Of a stretch of DNA of 64,000 bases, positions 1 to 8,626 are shown piece by piece (the first letter of the stretch is position 1; each line of letters begins with the position of its first letter). Source of the DNA: Bacillus crepusculi (GTDB taxonomy: Bacteria > Bacillota > Bacilli > Bacillales > Bacillaceae); assembly GCF_014764715.1 (NCBI RefSeq), contig NZ_JACXXE010000007.1, forward strand, positions 1 to 64,000, given 5' to 3'. The notes under the pieces are model-generated. The model searched no databases and was not told the DNA's origin. It saw nothing but the letters and a program-made list of their open reading frames with translations. Position numbers and translations under genes: made by a program.

Positions 1-22
1 TGAGAGTAGGACGCCGCCAAGC
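1..22 (+). rRNA. rrf: 5S rRNA, 3' end only
   Basis: The first 22 bases match the conserved 3' end of Bacillus 5S rRNA (GAGAGTAGGACGCCGCCAAGC). The rest lies outside the window, so this is the tail of an rrn operon whose transcript probably continues into the two tRNAs. Confidence 0.85.
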
Positions 23-40
23 TTGTTGTTTTTATATCGT

Positions 41-118
<78 letters not shown>

Positions 119-165
119 ATTATTTTATATACCAATAGGGAGTACTGATTGAGTGCAACCCAAAT

Positions 166-242
166 GGTCCGGTAGTTCAGTTGGTTAGAATGCCTGCCTG
201 TCACGCAGGAGGTCGCGGGTTCGAGTCCCGTCCGGACCGCCA
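166..242 (+). tRNA. tRNA-Asp (GUC)
   Basis: A 77-nt cloverleaf with acceptor arms GGTCCGG/CCGGACC, anticodon loop CTGTCAC (anticodon GTC) and an encoded CCA. It follows tRNA-fMet by 48 nt and is closed by a terminator, so the two probably share the upstream rRNA transcript. Confidence 0.95.
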
Positions 243-256
243 TTTTTAAGACTTGT

Positions 257-287
257 AAACGAAAACGTATAGTTTCGTTTTTTTTTA
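257..287 (+). terminator. Intrinsic terminator after the tRNA genes
   Basis: Stem AAACGAAA / TTTCGTTT with an 8-nt loop, followed by a run of T. It ends the rrn-tRNA transcript. Confidence 0.85.
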
Positions 288-313
288 TGTCTTTTTCTTT
301 GAACAAGTAAGCA

Positions 314-322
314 TGCTACAAT
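314..322 (+). promoter_or_regulatory. Possible extended -10 promoter (TGC TACAAT)
   Basis: TACAAT at 317-322 is preceded by TG at the extended -10 position. No good -35 is visible at 17 bp. It lies between two terminators and would drive an RNA of about 85 nt ending at the hairpin at 383-406. Confidence 0.35.
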
Positions 323-327
323 GAAAT

Positions 328-415
328 AGCTTGCGTTTGGCTACACTATCATGTGAAAAGAAAAGATAGATTACTTCGACACAGCCTGGTTTTTTCATAC
401 CAGGCTTTCTTTATA
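328..415 (+). ncRNA. Candidate short transcript upstream of thiL
   Basis: The span runs from just after the possible extended -10 to an intrinsic terminator (AGCCTGGT 383-390 / ACCAGGCT 399-406, then TTTCTTT). No ORF fits. The thiL gene has its own plausible promoter downstream of this terminator, so the unit could be an independent small RNA. Alternatively it is only a leftover leader and insulating terminator. I recognise no RNA family and see no TPP aptamer. Confidence 0.3.
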
Positions 416-425
416 TCATTTTTAG

Positions 426-454
426 TTGGAACTGAGGCTCATATTCGCTACACT
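426..454 (+). promoter_or_regulatory. Putative sigma-A promoter of the thiL operon
   Basis: TTGGAA at 426-431 and TACACT at 449-454 are separated by 17 bp. The start point would be near 461, upstream of the thiL start chosen at 519. This argues against the longer reading frame that begins at 426. Confidence 0.5.
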
Positions 455-518
455 AATATTAACTGTGTCTGACATGATGTCTACTCAATCAATTGATTGC
501 ATGAAGGGGCTGTCTTTT

Positions 519-1496
519 ATGGATGAGTTTGATCTTATACGCCGGATTACACCAGAAGAAACGCATCAACGTTCCTTGGTCATGGGGATCGGTGATGATG
601 CAAGTGTTTATCAACCTCATTCACATTGTGAAGAGGTCGTTTGTGTTGATACAATGGTGGAGCATGTTCATTTTCGTTTTGATTTTTCCTCGCCCTATGA
701 GGTTGGCTTTAAAGCGCTGGCTGTCAATGTCAGTGATATTGCGGCAATGGGAGGAACACCAAAGTATTATCTTGTATCAATTGCGATCCCGCCTCATGGT
801 GATGAGACAATCGTCACTGCTCTTTACGAGGGAATGAAGACTTTGGCTGACATATATCATATGGATTTAATTGGCGGGGATACAGTAGCTACCCGCAGTG
901 ATTTTGTCATCACGGTGACGGTTATTGGTGAGGTTCCAAAGGGAACAGCTTGTTATCGTCACAGTGCACAGACAGGAGACGTCGTCTTTGTCACAGGTGA
1001 ACTTGGTTCATCAGCTGCTGGGTTATCACTCTTAATGAACGAAGTAGACCCTGCAAAGGCAGTCGATGCTGCTTTTTTTCTTAAGCGTCACAAAATGCCA
1101 GAGCCTCACATTGCTGCCGGACACATTTGCTCAAGCTTCCCGCGGGTGACCTTGAATGATGTGAGTGATGGATTAGCAAGTGAGCTGAACGAGATAGCAG
1201 AAGCAAGCCGGGTGACGATGGAGATTGAAGCTGACAAGCTCCCAAAGCATCCCGATTTACCGCTGTTACGTAAAGACTGGCTTGAATGGGTGTTATTTGG
1301 TGGAGAGGACTTTGTATTAACTGGCACGATTCCAGAGGCTGATTGGGAAAGCTTTCAAGCGCAATGTCAAAGAAAAGATATTCAGATCACACGCATTGGA
1401 CACGTTAAAGGTGATCAAGCGGCCAGCGTGATGTTAAAAGACAATGATCAACAAACAGTGTTAATGAAAAAAGGATATAATCATTTTAGGAAATGA
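519..1496 (+). CDS. thiL: Thiamine-monophosphate kinase ThiL
   Basis: ThiL phosphorylates thiamine monophosphate to thiamine pyrophosphate with ATP, the last step of cofactor synthesis in the cytoplasm. The 325-residue product begins MDEFDLI as in B. subtilis ThiL (YdiA). It carries the family landmarks GIGDDAS near the N terminus, VNVSDIAAMGG and LIGGDT, and the late DVSDGL and FGGEDF motifs. The ATG at 519 has a GAAGGGG site about 9 nt upstream. A TTG at 426 and an ATG at 501 are in frame but less likely. It is first in a tight operon with tsaE, tsaB, rimI and tsaD. Confidence 0.93.
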   Translation: MDEFDLIRRITPEETHQRSLVMGIGDDASVYQPHSHCEEVVCVDTMVEHVHFRFDFSSPYEVGFKALAVNVSDIAAMGGTPKYYLVSIAIPPHGDETIVTALYEGMKTLADIYHMDLIGGDTVATRSDFVITVTVIGEVPKGTACYRHSAQTGDVVFVTGELGSSAAGLSLLMNEVDPAKAVDAAFFLKRHKMPEPHIAAGHICSSFPRVTLNDVSDGLASELNEIAEASRVTMEIEADKLPKHPDLPLLRKDWLEWVLFGGEDFVLTGTIPEADWESFQAQCQRKDIQITRIGHVKGDQAASVMLKDNDQQTVLMKKGYNHFRK

Positions 1497-1509
1497 GGTG
1501 ACATGAACC

Positions 1510-1986
1510 GTGAAATTAACATGGACGACAAAAGGTGCGGATGAGACGAAACGAATTGCTGCTGCCTTGGCCAAACTTGTAATGCCGGGCGATGTATTGA
1601 CCTTAGAAGGCGATTTAGGCGCAGGCAAAACCACTTTTTCAAAAGGATTTGCGGAAGGTTTAGGTATTACCCGTATCGTCAACAGCCCCACCTTTACGAT
1701 TATTAAAGAATATACAGATGGCAGACTGCCACTTTATCATATGGACGTGTACCGCATGGAAGATGCGGAAGAAGACATCGGACTCGAAGAATATTTTGAG
1801 GGCGAAGGTGTATGCTTAGTTGAATGGGCACATCTTATTGAACCTCAATTGCCTTCTTCCTATTTAAAAATTGATATGCTGAGAACAGAACGTGAAGAAG
1901 AACGTCATCTCACGTTTGATGCAAAAGGGGAGCGCTACGAGACCCTTTGTAAGGAGATGAAAGAATTTGACCATACTGGCGATTGA
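1510..1986 (+). CDS. tsaE: tRNA t6A biosynthesis ATPase TsaE
   Basis: TsaE is the small P-loop ATPase that resets the TsaB-TsaD complex during N6-threonylcarbamoyladenosine formation on ANN-decoding tRNAs. Of 158 residues, the Walker A motif GDLGAGKTT lies at about residues 34-42, followed by SPTFTI and HMDVYR and the late LVEWAH motif. The start is a GTG with GAGGTG 9 nt upstream; the ATG at 1503 is out of frame. The 3' end overlaps tsaB by 20 nt, suggesting translational coupling. Confidence 0.94.
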   Translation: MKLTWTTKGADETKRIAAALAKLVMPGDVLTLEGDLGAGKTTFSKGFAEGLGITRIVNSPTFTIIKEYTDGRLPLYHMDVYRMEDAEEDIGLEEYFEGEGVCLVEWAHLIEPQLPSSYLKIDMLRTEREEERHLTFDAKGERYETLCKEMKEFDHTGD

Positions 1987-2656
1987 TACGTCAAACCATA
2001 CACTAGGAATTGCTCTTGTAAGAGATTTCACAGTAATTGGAGAGAGCATCACGTACTTAAAAAAGAACCATTCCGTCCGAGCGATGCCAACAGTCGAAGC
2101 TTTGATGAAAGAATGTGGTGTAGCACCAAGTGAACTAAGCAAAATCGTTGTAGCGAAAGGACCTGGTTCCTATACTGGCGTCAGAATCGGTGTGACCATT
2201 GCAAAAACACTTGCATGGACGCTGTCTATCCCGATATCGGCTGTTTCGAGCCTAGAAACGCTTGCTGCAAATGGTCAATATTTTGATGGATGGATTTCGC
2301 CGCTATTTGATGCGAGAAGAGGACAAGTTTATACTGGGCTATATACGTTTGAAGCAGGAGAGATCAAAGAGGTCAAACCAGACCAAAATATGTTGCTCAC
2401 AGATTGGCTGCATGAGCTGAGACAGACAGGAAAGCCTGTTTTATTTCTTGGGCATGATGTGCATCTTCATCAAGAGAGCATTCGCTCCATTTTAGGAGAG
2501 GCTGCTGTGTTAGCAGAGGGGGCATTTCATAATCCAAGACCTTCAGTGCTTGCGTATTTAGGAGCAGACCGTCCTGCTGAAGATGTTCACCAGCTTGTCC
2601 CTAATTATATACGTATGGCAGAAGCGGAAGTGAAATGGCTTGAAGGACAAAAATAA
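1967..2656 (+). CDS. tsaB: t6A biosynthesis protein TsaB
   Basis: TsaB is the catalytically inactive paralogue that dimerises with TsaD for tRNA t6A37 synthesis. The 229-residue length matches B. subtilis YdiC. The N-terminal ASKHA fold is seen as ILAIDTSN followed by the GPGSYTGVRIG loop. Translation starts at a TTG inside the end of tsaE, and its own end overlaps rimI by 17 nt. This chain of overlaps implies co-translation of the whole set. Confidence 0.93.
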   Translation: MTILAIDTSNHTLGIALVRDFTVIGESITYLKKNHSVRAMPTVEALMKECGVAPSELSKIVVAKGPGSYTGVRIGVTIAKTLAWTLSIPISAVSSLETLAANGQYFDGWISPLFDARRGQVYTGLYTFEAGEIKEVKPDQNMLLTDWLHELRQTGKPVLFLGHDVHLHQESIRSILGEAAVLAEGAFHNPRPSVLAYLGADRPAEDVHQLVPNYIRMAEAEVKWLEGQK

Positions 2657-3110
2657 TCTCAACACAGCAGAGATCCGGCGAATGACGGTAGAGGACATTC
2701 CAAAGGTGTATACGATTGAAGTGCATTCGTTTACAGCACCTTGGAAAAAGGAATCGTTTGTCTATGAGATTCTCCATAACCAATACAGTCATTATTTCCT
2801 CATTGAAGAAGATAACCAGCCTGTTGGGTATTGCGGAGTCTGGATTGTGATGGACGATGCACAAATTACGAATATTGCGATTCTCCCGGAGCATAGAGGA
2901 AAAGGCTACGGGGAAGCATTGCTTCGATATGTCATGGAATTTTGCAAAGAAAAAAAGACAGATCATCTTTCTTTAGAGGTGCGGGTTTCTAATACACCAG
3001 CACAATCCCTTTATGAAAAGCTTGGTTTTAGACCTGCATCTATTCGGAAGAATTATTATACAGATAATGGGGAAGATGCATTAGTTATGTGGGTGAATAT
3101 AAATGAGTGA
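2640..3110 (+). CDS. rimI: Ribosomal protein S18-alanine N-acetyltransferase-like GNAT, RimI
   Basis: A 156-residue GNAT acetyltransferase with the acetyl-CoA binding motif [11 protein letters not shown] near residues 87-97 and the C-terminal [12 protein letters not shown] typical of RimI. RimI acetylates the N terminus of ribosomal protein S18; in Bacillus this is inferred from family only. The chosen TTG start overlaps tsaB. Its place between tsaB and tsaD is the conserved Firmicute arrangement. Confidence 0.9.
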   Translation: MKDKNNLNTAEIRRMTVEDIPKVYTIEVHSFTAPWKKESFVYEILHNQYSHYFLIEEDNQPVGYCGVWIVMDDAQITNIAILPEHRGKGYGEALLRYVMEFCKEKKTDHLSLEVRVSNTPAQSLYEKLGFRPASIRKNYYTDNGEDALVMWVNINE

Positions 3111-4131
3111 ACAAACAGACCGATTCATATTAGGTATCGAAACAAGCTGTGACGAAACAGCTGCGTCCATTGTGAAAAATGGAAAGGAAATTGTAGCCAA
3201 TGTTGTGGCCTCGCAAATAGAAAGTCATAAACGATTTGGCGGTGTTGTGCCAGAAATCGCTTCGAGGCATCATGTGGAGCAAGTCACGATCGTATTAGAA
3301 GAAGTGATGGCACAGGCCAATATGAGCTTTAAGGATTTAGATGCCATTGCTGTCACAGAAGGGCCGGGCTTAGTCGGTGCACTTCTGATCGGTGTCAATG
3401 CAGCGAAGGCACTGAGCTTTGCTCATCAAATACCACTCGTTGGTGTTCATCATATTGCTGGACATATTTATGCAAACCAGCTTGTTGATGAATTGCTGTT
3501 TCCATGTTTAGCTCTTGTCGTTTCTGGCGGGCATACTGAGCTTGTTCTAATGAAGGAGCATGGGTCCTTTGAGGTCATTGGAGAAACATTAGATGATGCG
3601 GCTGGAGAAGCCTACGATAAAGTGGCCCGGACGATGGGGCTTCCGTATCCAGGCGGGCCTCATATTGATCGGTTAGCACATGAAGGGGAGCCAACGGTCA
3701 AGCTCCCTCGAGCATGGCTTGAAGAAGGGTCCTATCACTTTAGCTTCAGCGGATTAAAATCAGCTGTGATCAACACCTTACACAATGCGTCTCAAAAGGG
3801 AGAAACGATTGCCCCAGAGAATTTAGCAGCAAGTTTTCAGGAAAGCGTGATTGAGGTGCTTGTTGGAAAAACATTAAAAGCGGCTGAAGCGTATGGTGTG
3901 AAGCAGGTTGTTCTAGCTGGAGGAGTCGCTGCCAATAAAGGACTGAGAGAAGCTTTAACATCAGCATTTGCAAAGCTGCCAGACGTGAAGGTTATCATTC
4001 CGCCATTGTCTCTTTGCACAGACAATGCAGCCATGATTGCCGCTGCTGGAACCATTGCATTTGAAAAAGGAATAAGGGGCGATATGGCGATGAATGGTCA
4101 GCCTGGAATGCCACTTGTCTCATATGAATGA
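3103..4131 (+). CDS. tsaD: tRNA N6-adenosine threonylcarbamoyltransferase TsaD
   Basis: TsaD (Gcp, YdiE) transfers the threonylcarbamoyl group to A37 of tRNAs reading ANN codons. The 342-residue protein has [12 protein letters not shown] at the N terminus, the metal-binding HxxxH as HHIAGH near residues 110-115, VSGGHTEL, and the C-terminal [10 protein letters not shown] and CTDNAAMIA motifs. It overlaps rimI by 8 nt and closes the operon. A terminator and a DnaA-box cluster follow immediately. Confidence 0.95.
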   Translation: MSEQTDRFILGIETSCDETAASIVKNGKEIVANVVASQIESHKRFGGVVPEIASRHHVEQVTIVLEEVMAQANMSFKDLDAIAVTEGPGLVGALLIGVNAAKALSFAHQIPLVGVHHIAGHIYANQLVDELLFPCLALVVSGGHTELVLMKEHGSFEVIGETLDDAAGEAYDKVARTMGLPYPGGPHIDRLAHEGEPTVKLPRAWLEEGSYHFSFSGLKSAVINTLHNASQKGETIAPENLAASFQESVIEVLVGKTLKAAEAYGVKQVVLAGGVAANKGLREALTSAFAKLPDVKVIIPPLSLCTDNAAMIAAAGTIAFEKGIRGDMAMNGQPGMPLVSYE

Positions 4132-4134
4132 AAA

Positions 4135-4161
4135 CTCCTGTGGATATACAGGGGTTTTTTT
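4135..4161 (+). terminator. Intrinsic terminator after tsaD
   Basis: Stem CTCCTGT / ACAGGGG followed by seven T. Its loop side contains the first box of the DnaA cluster. Confidence 0.8.
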
Positions 4162-4360
4162 CATTTTCAATGAAAGCGTTTTATGCACATGTAAACGTTA
4201 TATATCCACAATTGTTAGAAAATTTCGTTTTAAAATGAAGGTGATGTGTATAAATACGAACTTTTATGTGGATATGTGATTAAAACTCTGTGGATAAAGT
4301 GGATAAGTGCAATTTTTAAAAGAATAATAAAGAAGTTCTTGTGGGTATCATTGTGGATAA
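4139..4360. promoter_or_regulatory. DnaA-box cluster between tsaD and ydiF
   Basis: Eight sites match the DnaA box (TGTGGATAA on the plus strand) at 7-9 of 9 bases: 4139, 4202 (opposite strand), 4245, 4267, 4289, 4298, 4340 and 4352. Those at 4289-4297 and 4352-4360 are perfect. The pair at 4289 and 4298 abut. Seven point the same way. From memory, a DnaA-binding cluster is reported at the equivalent gcp-ydiF gap in B. subtilis, where it titrates DnaA near the origin. Confidence 0.8.
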
Positions 4361-4367
4361 TAATTTT

Positions 4368-4406
4368 CACGAAAAAGAAAAAAGAGCACCCATTAGAGTA
4401 CTCTTT
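4368..4406 (-). terminator. Intrinsic terminator of ydiF
   Basis: On the minus strand, AAAGAGTAC / GTGCTCTTT (one wobble pair) is followed by TTTTTCTTTTTC. The upstream arm overlaps the ydiF stop codon. Confidence 0.75.
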
Positions 4407-6327
4407 AAGATTCTGATAGCTCTTCCCACTCTGCAAAAAGTGATTCAAGCTCTTGATTGAGCGCATCATTTTCAGTTTGAATGGCTTGCACCTTCTCGTG
4501 ATCTTGGAAAATAGCAGGATCACATAGAAGCTGTTCATTTTCACCGAGCTTGTCTTCAATGACGGCGATTCGCTCTTCAATTTCTTCAATTCTGCGCTGC
4601 TTTTGTCTTTCTTTCTTTTTCAGTTCTTTTTCTTCTGCATAGGAAAGCTTGGCTGTTTCGACTGGTTGTGATACTTGTTTTTTAAGCGGCTCATGCTCCT
4701 GGAGTGCTTCAAGCTCTAATTGTTCGTTTTTCTTTTCAAGATAGTAGTCGTAGTCACCAAGGTATTCTTTTGTTTCTGTTTGCGACAGCTCGAGTACTTT
4801 CGTTGCCAGGCGGTTAATAAAATATCGATCATGGGAAACAAATAAGATGGTTCCCGGATAATCAATGAGCGCATTCTCTAAAATTTCCTTACTATCTAAG
4901 TCAAGATGATTCGTAGGTTCATCAAGAATGAGGAAATTGGCTTTTTGCAGCATTAGCTTTGCCAGTGCAAGACGCGCTTTTTCTCCACCACTTAATGCAT
5001 GAACGGGCTTTAAGACATCATCACCGGAGAAAAGGAAGTTTCCTAAACATGTCCGAATTTCTTTTTCAGTCATATGTGGATAATCATCCCAAAGTTCATT
5101 TAGCACTTTCTTGGAGGATGTCAGTTTGGCTTGTTCTTGGTCATAGTACCCGATTGTGACATGAGATCCGAAAGTGATATCGCCTTTTACAGGCGTTAAT
5201 GTATTCGTTAAGGTTTTTAAAAGTGTTGATTTCCCGATTCCGTTAGGACCAATGAGTGCCACGCTATCCTCGCGTTTAATATGAAATGAAAGAGAGGATA
5301 GGAGCGGTGTTTTTTCATCATAACTAATATCGAGATCATGCACCTTCAGCACATCGTTGCCGCTTTGTCTCGTAATATCAAAGTGAAAGCTTGCGGATTT
5401 TTCATCTCCTTGTGGCTTATCTAAACGATCCATCCGCTCCAGCTGCTTCCGTCTGCTTTGAGCGCGCTTTGTGGTGGAGGCTCTTGCTAGGTTGCGATCC
5501 ACAAAATCCTGTAGCTTCGAGATTTCTTCTTGCTGCTTTTCGTAGAGCTTCGTATCTCGCTCTAACTGCTCGGCTTTCAATTCAAGATACTTACTATAAT
5601 TGCCTGCGAATTTTTTCATCGCTGTTCTTGAGACTTCATACACATGGTTGACCACTTTGTCTAAGAAGTAGCGGTCATGGGAAACGATGAGAATGGCACC
5701 TGTATAATTTTGCAAATACTGCTCAAGCCATGATAAGGTATCAATATCTAAATGGTTGGTTGGCTCGTCCAGGATTAAGAGTTCTGGTTTCATTAATAAT
5801 AGCTTACCAAGTGCTAGACGGGTTTTCTGGCCGCCGCTTAAGGATTGAACAGTTGTTCCATCTTCAAAATGACTAAAGCCGAGCCCATGAAGAATGGAGC
5901 GGACATCTGCTTCATATTGATAGCCGCCTTGATCTTTAAATTCCTGCTGAAGCCTATCATAGGTTTTCATGAGGGAATCCAGTTCTGATCCTGTGGAAGA
6001 AGCCATTTTTTCCTCAATGGTTCTCATCTCTTGTTCCATTCTTTTTAAATGATCAAAAACCGATAATAATTCGTCTTTTAATGTACGTGTAGACGTCACA
6101 TCGGTATGCTGTGCTAAATAGCCGATCGATAGGTCCTTCGGTTTGATGATCTCACCTTGCTCGTAAGACATTTGACCGGCAATGATTTTCAAAAGCGTGG
6201 ATTTGCCCGCGCCGTTACGACCTACAATGGCAATTCGATCCTTTGCTTTGACTTCCAATTTTATATTCGTTAAAACGGTATCAGCGCCAAACGATTTGGA
6301 CAGCTGATTCACTTGTAAAATCATCAT
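4405..6327 (-). CDS. ydiF: ABC-F family ATPase YdiF
   Basis: A 640-residue soluble protein with two ABC ATPase domains and no membrane segment, as in ABC-F translation factors that act at the ribosomal E site. Domain 1 has GRNGAGKST, LSGGQKTR and LILDEPTNHLD. Domain 2 has GPNGIGKST, LSGGEKAR and LILDEPTNHLD. A charged linker lies between them and a basic/acidic coiled coil covers roughly the last 100 residues. GAGGTGAAG lies just before the first of two tandem ATG codons. It converges on tsaD across the DnaA-box region. Confidence 0.92.
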   Translation of the reverse strand: MMILQVNQLSKSFGADTVLTNIKLEVKAKDRIAIVGRNGAGKSTLLKIIAGQMSYEQGEIIKPKDLSIGYLAQHTDVTSTRTLKDELLSVFDHLKRMEQEMRTIEEKMASSTGSELDSLMKTYDRLQQEFKDQGGYQYEADVRSILHGLGFSHFEDGTTVQSLSGGQKTRLALGKLLLMKPELLILDEPTNHLDIDTLSWLEQYLQNYTGAILIVSHDRYFLDKVVNHVYEVSRTAMKKFAGNYSKYLELKAEQLERDTKLYEKQQEEISKLQDFVDRNLARASTTKRAQSRRKQLERMDRLDKPQGDEKSASFHFDITRQSGNDVLKVHDLDISYDEKTPLLSSLSFHIKREDSVALIGPNGIGKSTLLKTLTNTLTPVKGDITFGSHVTIGYYDQEQAKLTSSKKVLNELWDDYPHMTEKEIRTCLGNFLFSGDDVLKPVHALSGGEKARLALAKLMLQKANFLILDEPTNHLDLDSKEILENALIDYPGTILFVSHDRYFINRLATKVLELSQTETKEYLGDYDYYLEKKNEQLELEALQEHEPLKKQVSQPVETAKLSYAEEKELKKKERQKQRRIEEIEERIAVIEDKLGENEQLLCDPAIFQDHEKVQAIQTENDALNQELESLFAEWEELSES

Positions 6328-6414
6328 GTAACTTCACCTCTGCTATAATATGTTAAGTGTAGCTTATCAGCAGTAAACCAGCAAATCTTACATACAATCG
6401 ACATATTCAAATGA

Positions 6415-6443
6415 AAGACAGATAGGAAAAAATAGTGTATGAT
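6415..6443 (+). promoter_or_regulatory. Putative sigma-A promoter for moaC-rex-tat
   Basis: AAGACA (6415-6420) and TATGAT (6438-6443) with 17-bp spacing, 22 bp upstream of moaC. Confidence 0.5.
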
Positions 6444-6465
6444 TTGAGGGAGGGAGCGTTGGAAG

Positions 6466-6957
6466 ATGAGTCAATTTAGCCACTTTAACGAACAAGGAAG
6501 AGCAAGGATGGTCGACATTAGTGACAAATCGTCTACAGTGAGAACCGCCGTTGCTGTTTCAAGCGTTCGTATGATAAAAGAAGTGTTTCATAAAATAGAG
6601 CAACGTGAAATTGGAAAAGGGGATGTGCTGTCTGTCGCACAGGTTGCTGGCATCATGGCAGCAAAGCAAACATCTAGCATCATTCCAATGTGTCATCCGC
6701 TCGCACTAAAAGGCGTGGATATCTCCTTTGATTGGGAGGAAGACGGAAATGCGCACATTCTGAACATACAAGTACAGGTGAAAACAAAAGGAAGTACGGG
6801 TGTGGAGATGGAAGCGCTCACTTCTGCTTCAGTATGTGCACTGACCGTTTACGACATGTGCAAAGCGATTGATAAAGGCATGATCATCGGTCCTACCTAT
6901 CTAGTTGAAAAGACAGGCGGGAAAAACGGTGATTTTCACAGAGCATCTGATATTTAA
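6466..6957 (+). CDS. moaC: Cyclic pyranopterin monophosphate synthase MoaC
   Basis: MoaC converts the MoaA product to cyclic pyranopterin monophosphate in molybdenum cofactor synthesis. The 163-residue protein has MVDISDK near the start, the active-site IPMCHPL loop near residues 75-81 and the late TGVEMEALT and VYDMCKA motifs. The other moa/mob genes are not in this window. It is 15 nt from rex, so the two probably share a transcript. Confidence 0.94.
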   Translation: MSQFSHFNEQGRARMVDISDKSSTVRTAVAVSSVRMIKEVFHKIEQREIGKGDVLSVAQVAGIMAAKQTSSIIPMCHPLALKGVDISFDWEEDGNAHILNIQVQVKTKGSTGVEMEALTSASVCALTVYDMCKAIDKGMIIGPTYLVEKTGGKNGDFHRASDI

Positions 6958-6972
6958 GTTGGAGGACCTTAT

Positions 6973-7626
6973 ATGAATATAGACCAGTCAAAAATTCCAC
7001 AAGCGACAGCCAAACGTTTGCCGCTTTACTACCGTTTTTTAAAAAATCTGCATGCATCAGGAAAACAAAGGGTGTCATCGGCAGAGCTTAGTGATGCAGT
7101 CAAAGTGGATTCTGCGACCATTCGCCGAGATTTTTCGTACTTTGGTGCACTAGGGAAGAAAGGGTACGGCTATAATGTCGATTACCTCTTGACCTTCTTT
7201 AGAAAGACCCTTGACCAAGATGAAATGACCAATGTCATGCTCATCGGTGTCGGGAATTTAGGGACTGCTTTTTTACACTATAATTTCATCAAAAATAATA
7301 ATACAAAAATTTCAATGGCTTTTGACGTCAATGAGAGTAAAATAGGAAGTGAGATAGGCGGCGTGCCTGTCTATGATTTGGATAAGCTTGAAGAGCATGT
7401 GCAAGAGGTAGGAGATATTCCTGTTGCGATTTTGACAGTACCTGCCGTAGCAGCTCAGTCCATTACAGATCGTTTGATTGCCCTTGGCATCAAAGGAATC
7501 CTTAACTTTACGCCGGCTCGATTGAATGTGCCGGAACACATTCGAATTCATCATATAGATTTGGCGGTTGAACTTCAGTCTCTTGTGTATTTCTTAAAGC
7601 ATTACTCTGTTACGCAGGAGGATTGA
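6973..7626 (+). CDS. rex: Redox-sensing transcriptional repressor Rex
   Basis: Rex senses the NADH/NAD+ ratio and represses fermentation and respiration genes until NADH releases it from DNA. The 217-residue protein has an N-terminal winged helix ([19 protein letters not shown]), then a Rossmann domain with GVGNLGTA near residues 92-99 and a C-terminal domain-swap helix ending [11 protein letters not shown]. The length equals family members in Bacillus. GGAGG lies ahead of the ATG. Confidence 0.95.
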   Translation: MNIDQSKIPQATAKRLPLYYRFLKNLHASGKQRVSSAELSDAVKVDSATIRRDFSYFGALGKKGYGYNVDYLLTFFRKTLDQDEMTNVMLIGVGNLGTAFLHYNFIKNNNTKISMAFDVNESKIGSEIGGVPVYDLDKLEEHVQEVGDIPVAILTVPAVAAQSITDRLIALGIKGILNFTPARLNVPEHIRIHHIDLAVELQSLVYFLKHYSVTQED

Positions 7627-7653
7627 TGAAAAGGGGTAAAGGGGGTGGAGCAA

Positions 7654-7833
7654 ATGGGTCCGATCGGTCCTGGAAGTTTGGTTCTGATTGCGATTGTTGC
7701 GCTTATTATTTTTGGGCCGAAAAAGCTTCCTGAATTAGGAAGAGCAGCAGGAGATACATTACGTGAATTCAAAAATGCCACAAAAGGTTTAGCTGATGAT
7801 CAGGAAGAAAAAAAGAAAAAAGAAGATCAGTAG
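7654..7833 (+). CDS. tatAY: Twin-arginine translocase subunit TatAy
   Basis: A small TatA-type pore subunit: one hydrophobic helix, the [12 protein letters not shown] hinge, then an amphipathic helix and a Lys/Glu-rich tail. I chose the ATG at 7654 (59 residues) because B. subtilis TatAy starts at the equivalent MPIGPGS and GGGGGTGG lies in position. A GTG at 7645 would add three residues. It pairs with tatCY 6 nt downstream as the minimal AyCy translocase. Confidence 0.93.
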   Translation: MGPIGPGSLVLIAIVALIIFGPKKLPELGRAAGDTLREFKNATKGLADDQEEKKKKEDQ

Positions 7834-7839
7834 AATAGG

Positions 7840-8598
7840 ATGAGCTTCATGAATGTCAAAGATATGCCGCTTATGGAGCATATTGTGGAACTGCGGAAAC
7901 GTTTAGTGATCATTGCGATGTTTTTTGTCACCTTTATGGTGGCAGGTTTTTTTCTTGCTAAGCCGGTCATTGTGTATTTACAAAATACCGATGAAGCGGC
8001 AACACTGACACTAAACGCGTTTAAGCTCACAGATCCACTGTACGTATTTATGCAGTTCGCTTTTGTCATTGCTCTCGTTTTGACGTGTCCCGTGATTTTA
8101 TATCAGCTATGGGCGTTTGTGAGCCCTGGTTTATATGAAAAAGAAAGAAAGGTGACACTTGCTTACATTCCAATTGCACTGCTTTTATTTTTGAGCGGTG
8201 TGGCTTTCTCTTATTTTATTTTGTTTCCATTCGTCGTTGATTTTATGATACGAATGTCGAATGATTTAAATGTAGAGCAAGTGATTGGGATTCATGAGTA
8301 TTTTACATTTCTGATGCAGTTAACACTTCCATTTGGCTTTTTGTTTCAGATGCCCGTCGTGTTGATGTTTCTCACAAGACTTGGCATCATTACACCGATG
8401 TTTTTATCAAAAATACGGAAGTATGCCTATTTTGTCCTCCTTGTCATTGCCGCACTTATTACACCGCCAGAGCTCGTTTCTCACCTCATGGTTACCTTGC
8501 CAATGCTCGTTTTGTATGAAGTGAGTATTGTCATTTCAAGAGTGACCTTTCGCAAAATGCAGCAAACAGAGGAGAAAGAAAATCATTATGTCTCATAA
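7840..8598 (+). CDS. tatCY: Twin-arginine translocase subunit TatCy
   Basis: TatC is the membrane receptor for twin-arginine signal peptides. The 252-residue protein has the N-terminal MEHIVELRKRL motif, six predicted membrane helices and the FVSPGLYEKE loop that is a TatC signature. In B. subtilis the AyCy pair exports EfeB; no such substrate gene is in this window. A perfect palindromic terminator begins at its stop codon. Confidence 0.95.
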   Translation: MSFMNVKDMPLMEHIVELRKRLVIIAMFFVTFMVAGFFLAKPVIVYLQNTDEAATLTLNAFKLTDPLYVFMQFAFVIALVLTCPVILYQLWAFVSPGLYEKERKVTLAYIPIALLLFLSGVAFSYFILFPFVVDFMIRMSNDLNVEQVIGIHEYFTFLMQLTLPFGFLFQMPVVLMFLTRLGIITPMFLSKIRKYAYFVLLVIAALITPPELVSHLMVTLPMLVLYEVSIVISRVTFRKMQQTEEKENHYVS

Positions 8599-8626
8599 AA
8601 AAAGCATCGTGATCACGATGCTTTTT
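8599..8626. terminator. Bidirectional palindromic terminator
   Basis: A perfect 28-bp palindrome, AAAAAGCATCGTGA and its complement, with A/T tails on both sides. It serves the convergent tatCY and Nudix genes. Confidence 0.85.

Noticed and set aside
426..518. 31-codon N-terminal extension of thiL
   Set aside because: It overlaps the likely promoter, starts at TTG without a ribosome site and has no match to ThiL; the ATG at 519 gives the family N terminus.
287..518. TPP riboswitch upstream of thiL
   Set aside because: The CTGAGA and related conserved segments of the TPP aptamer are absent in the right arrangement.
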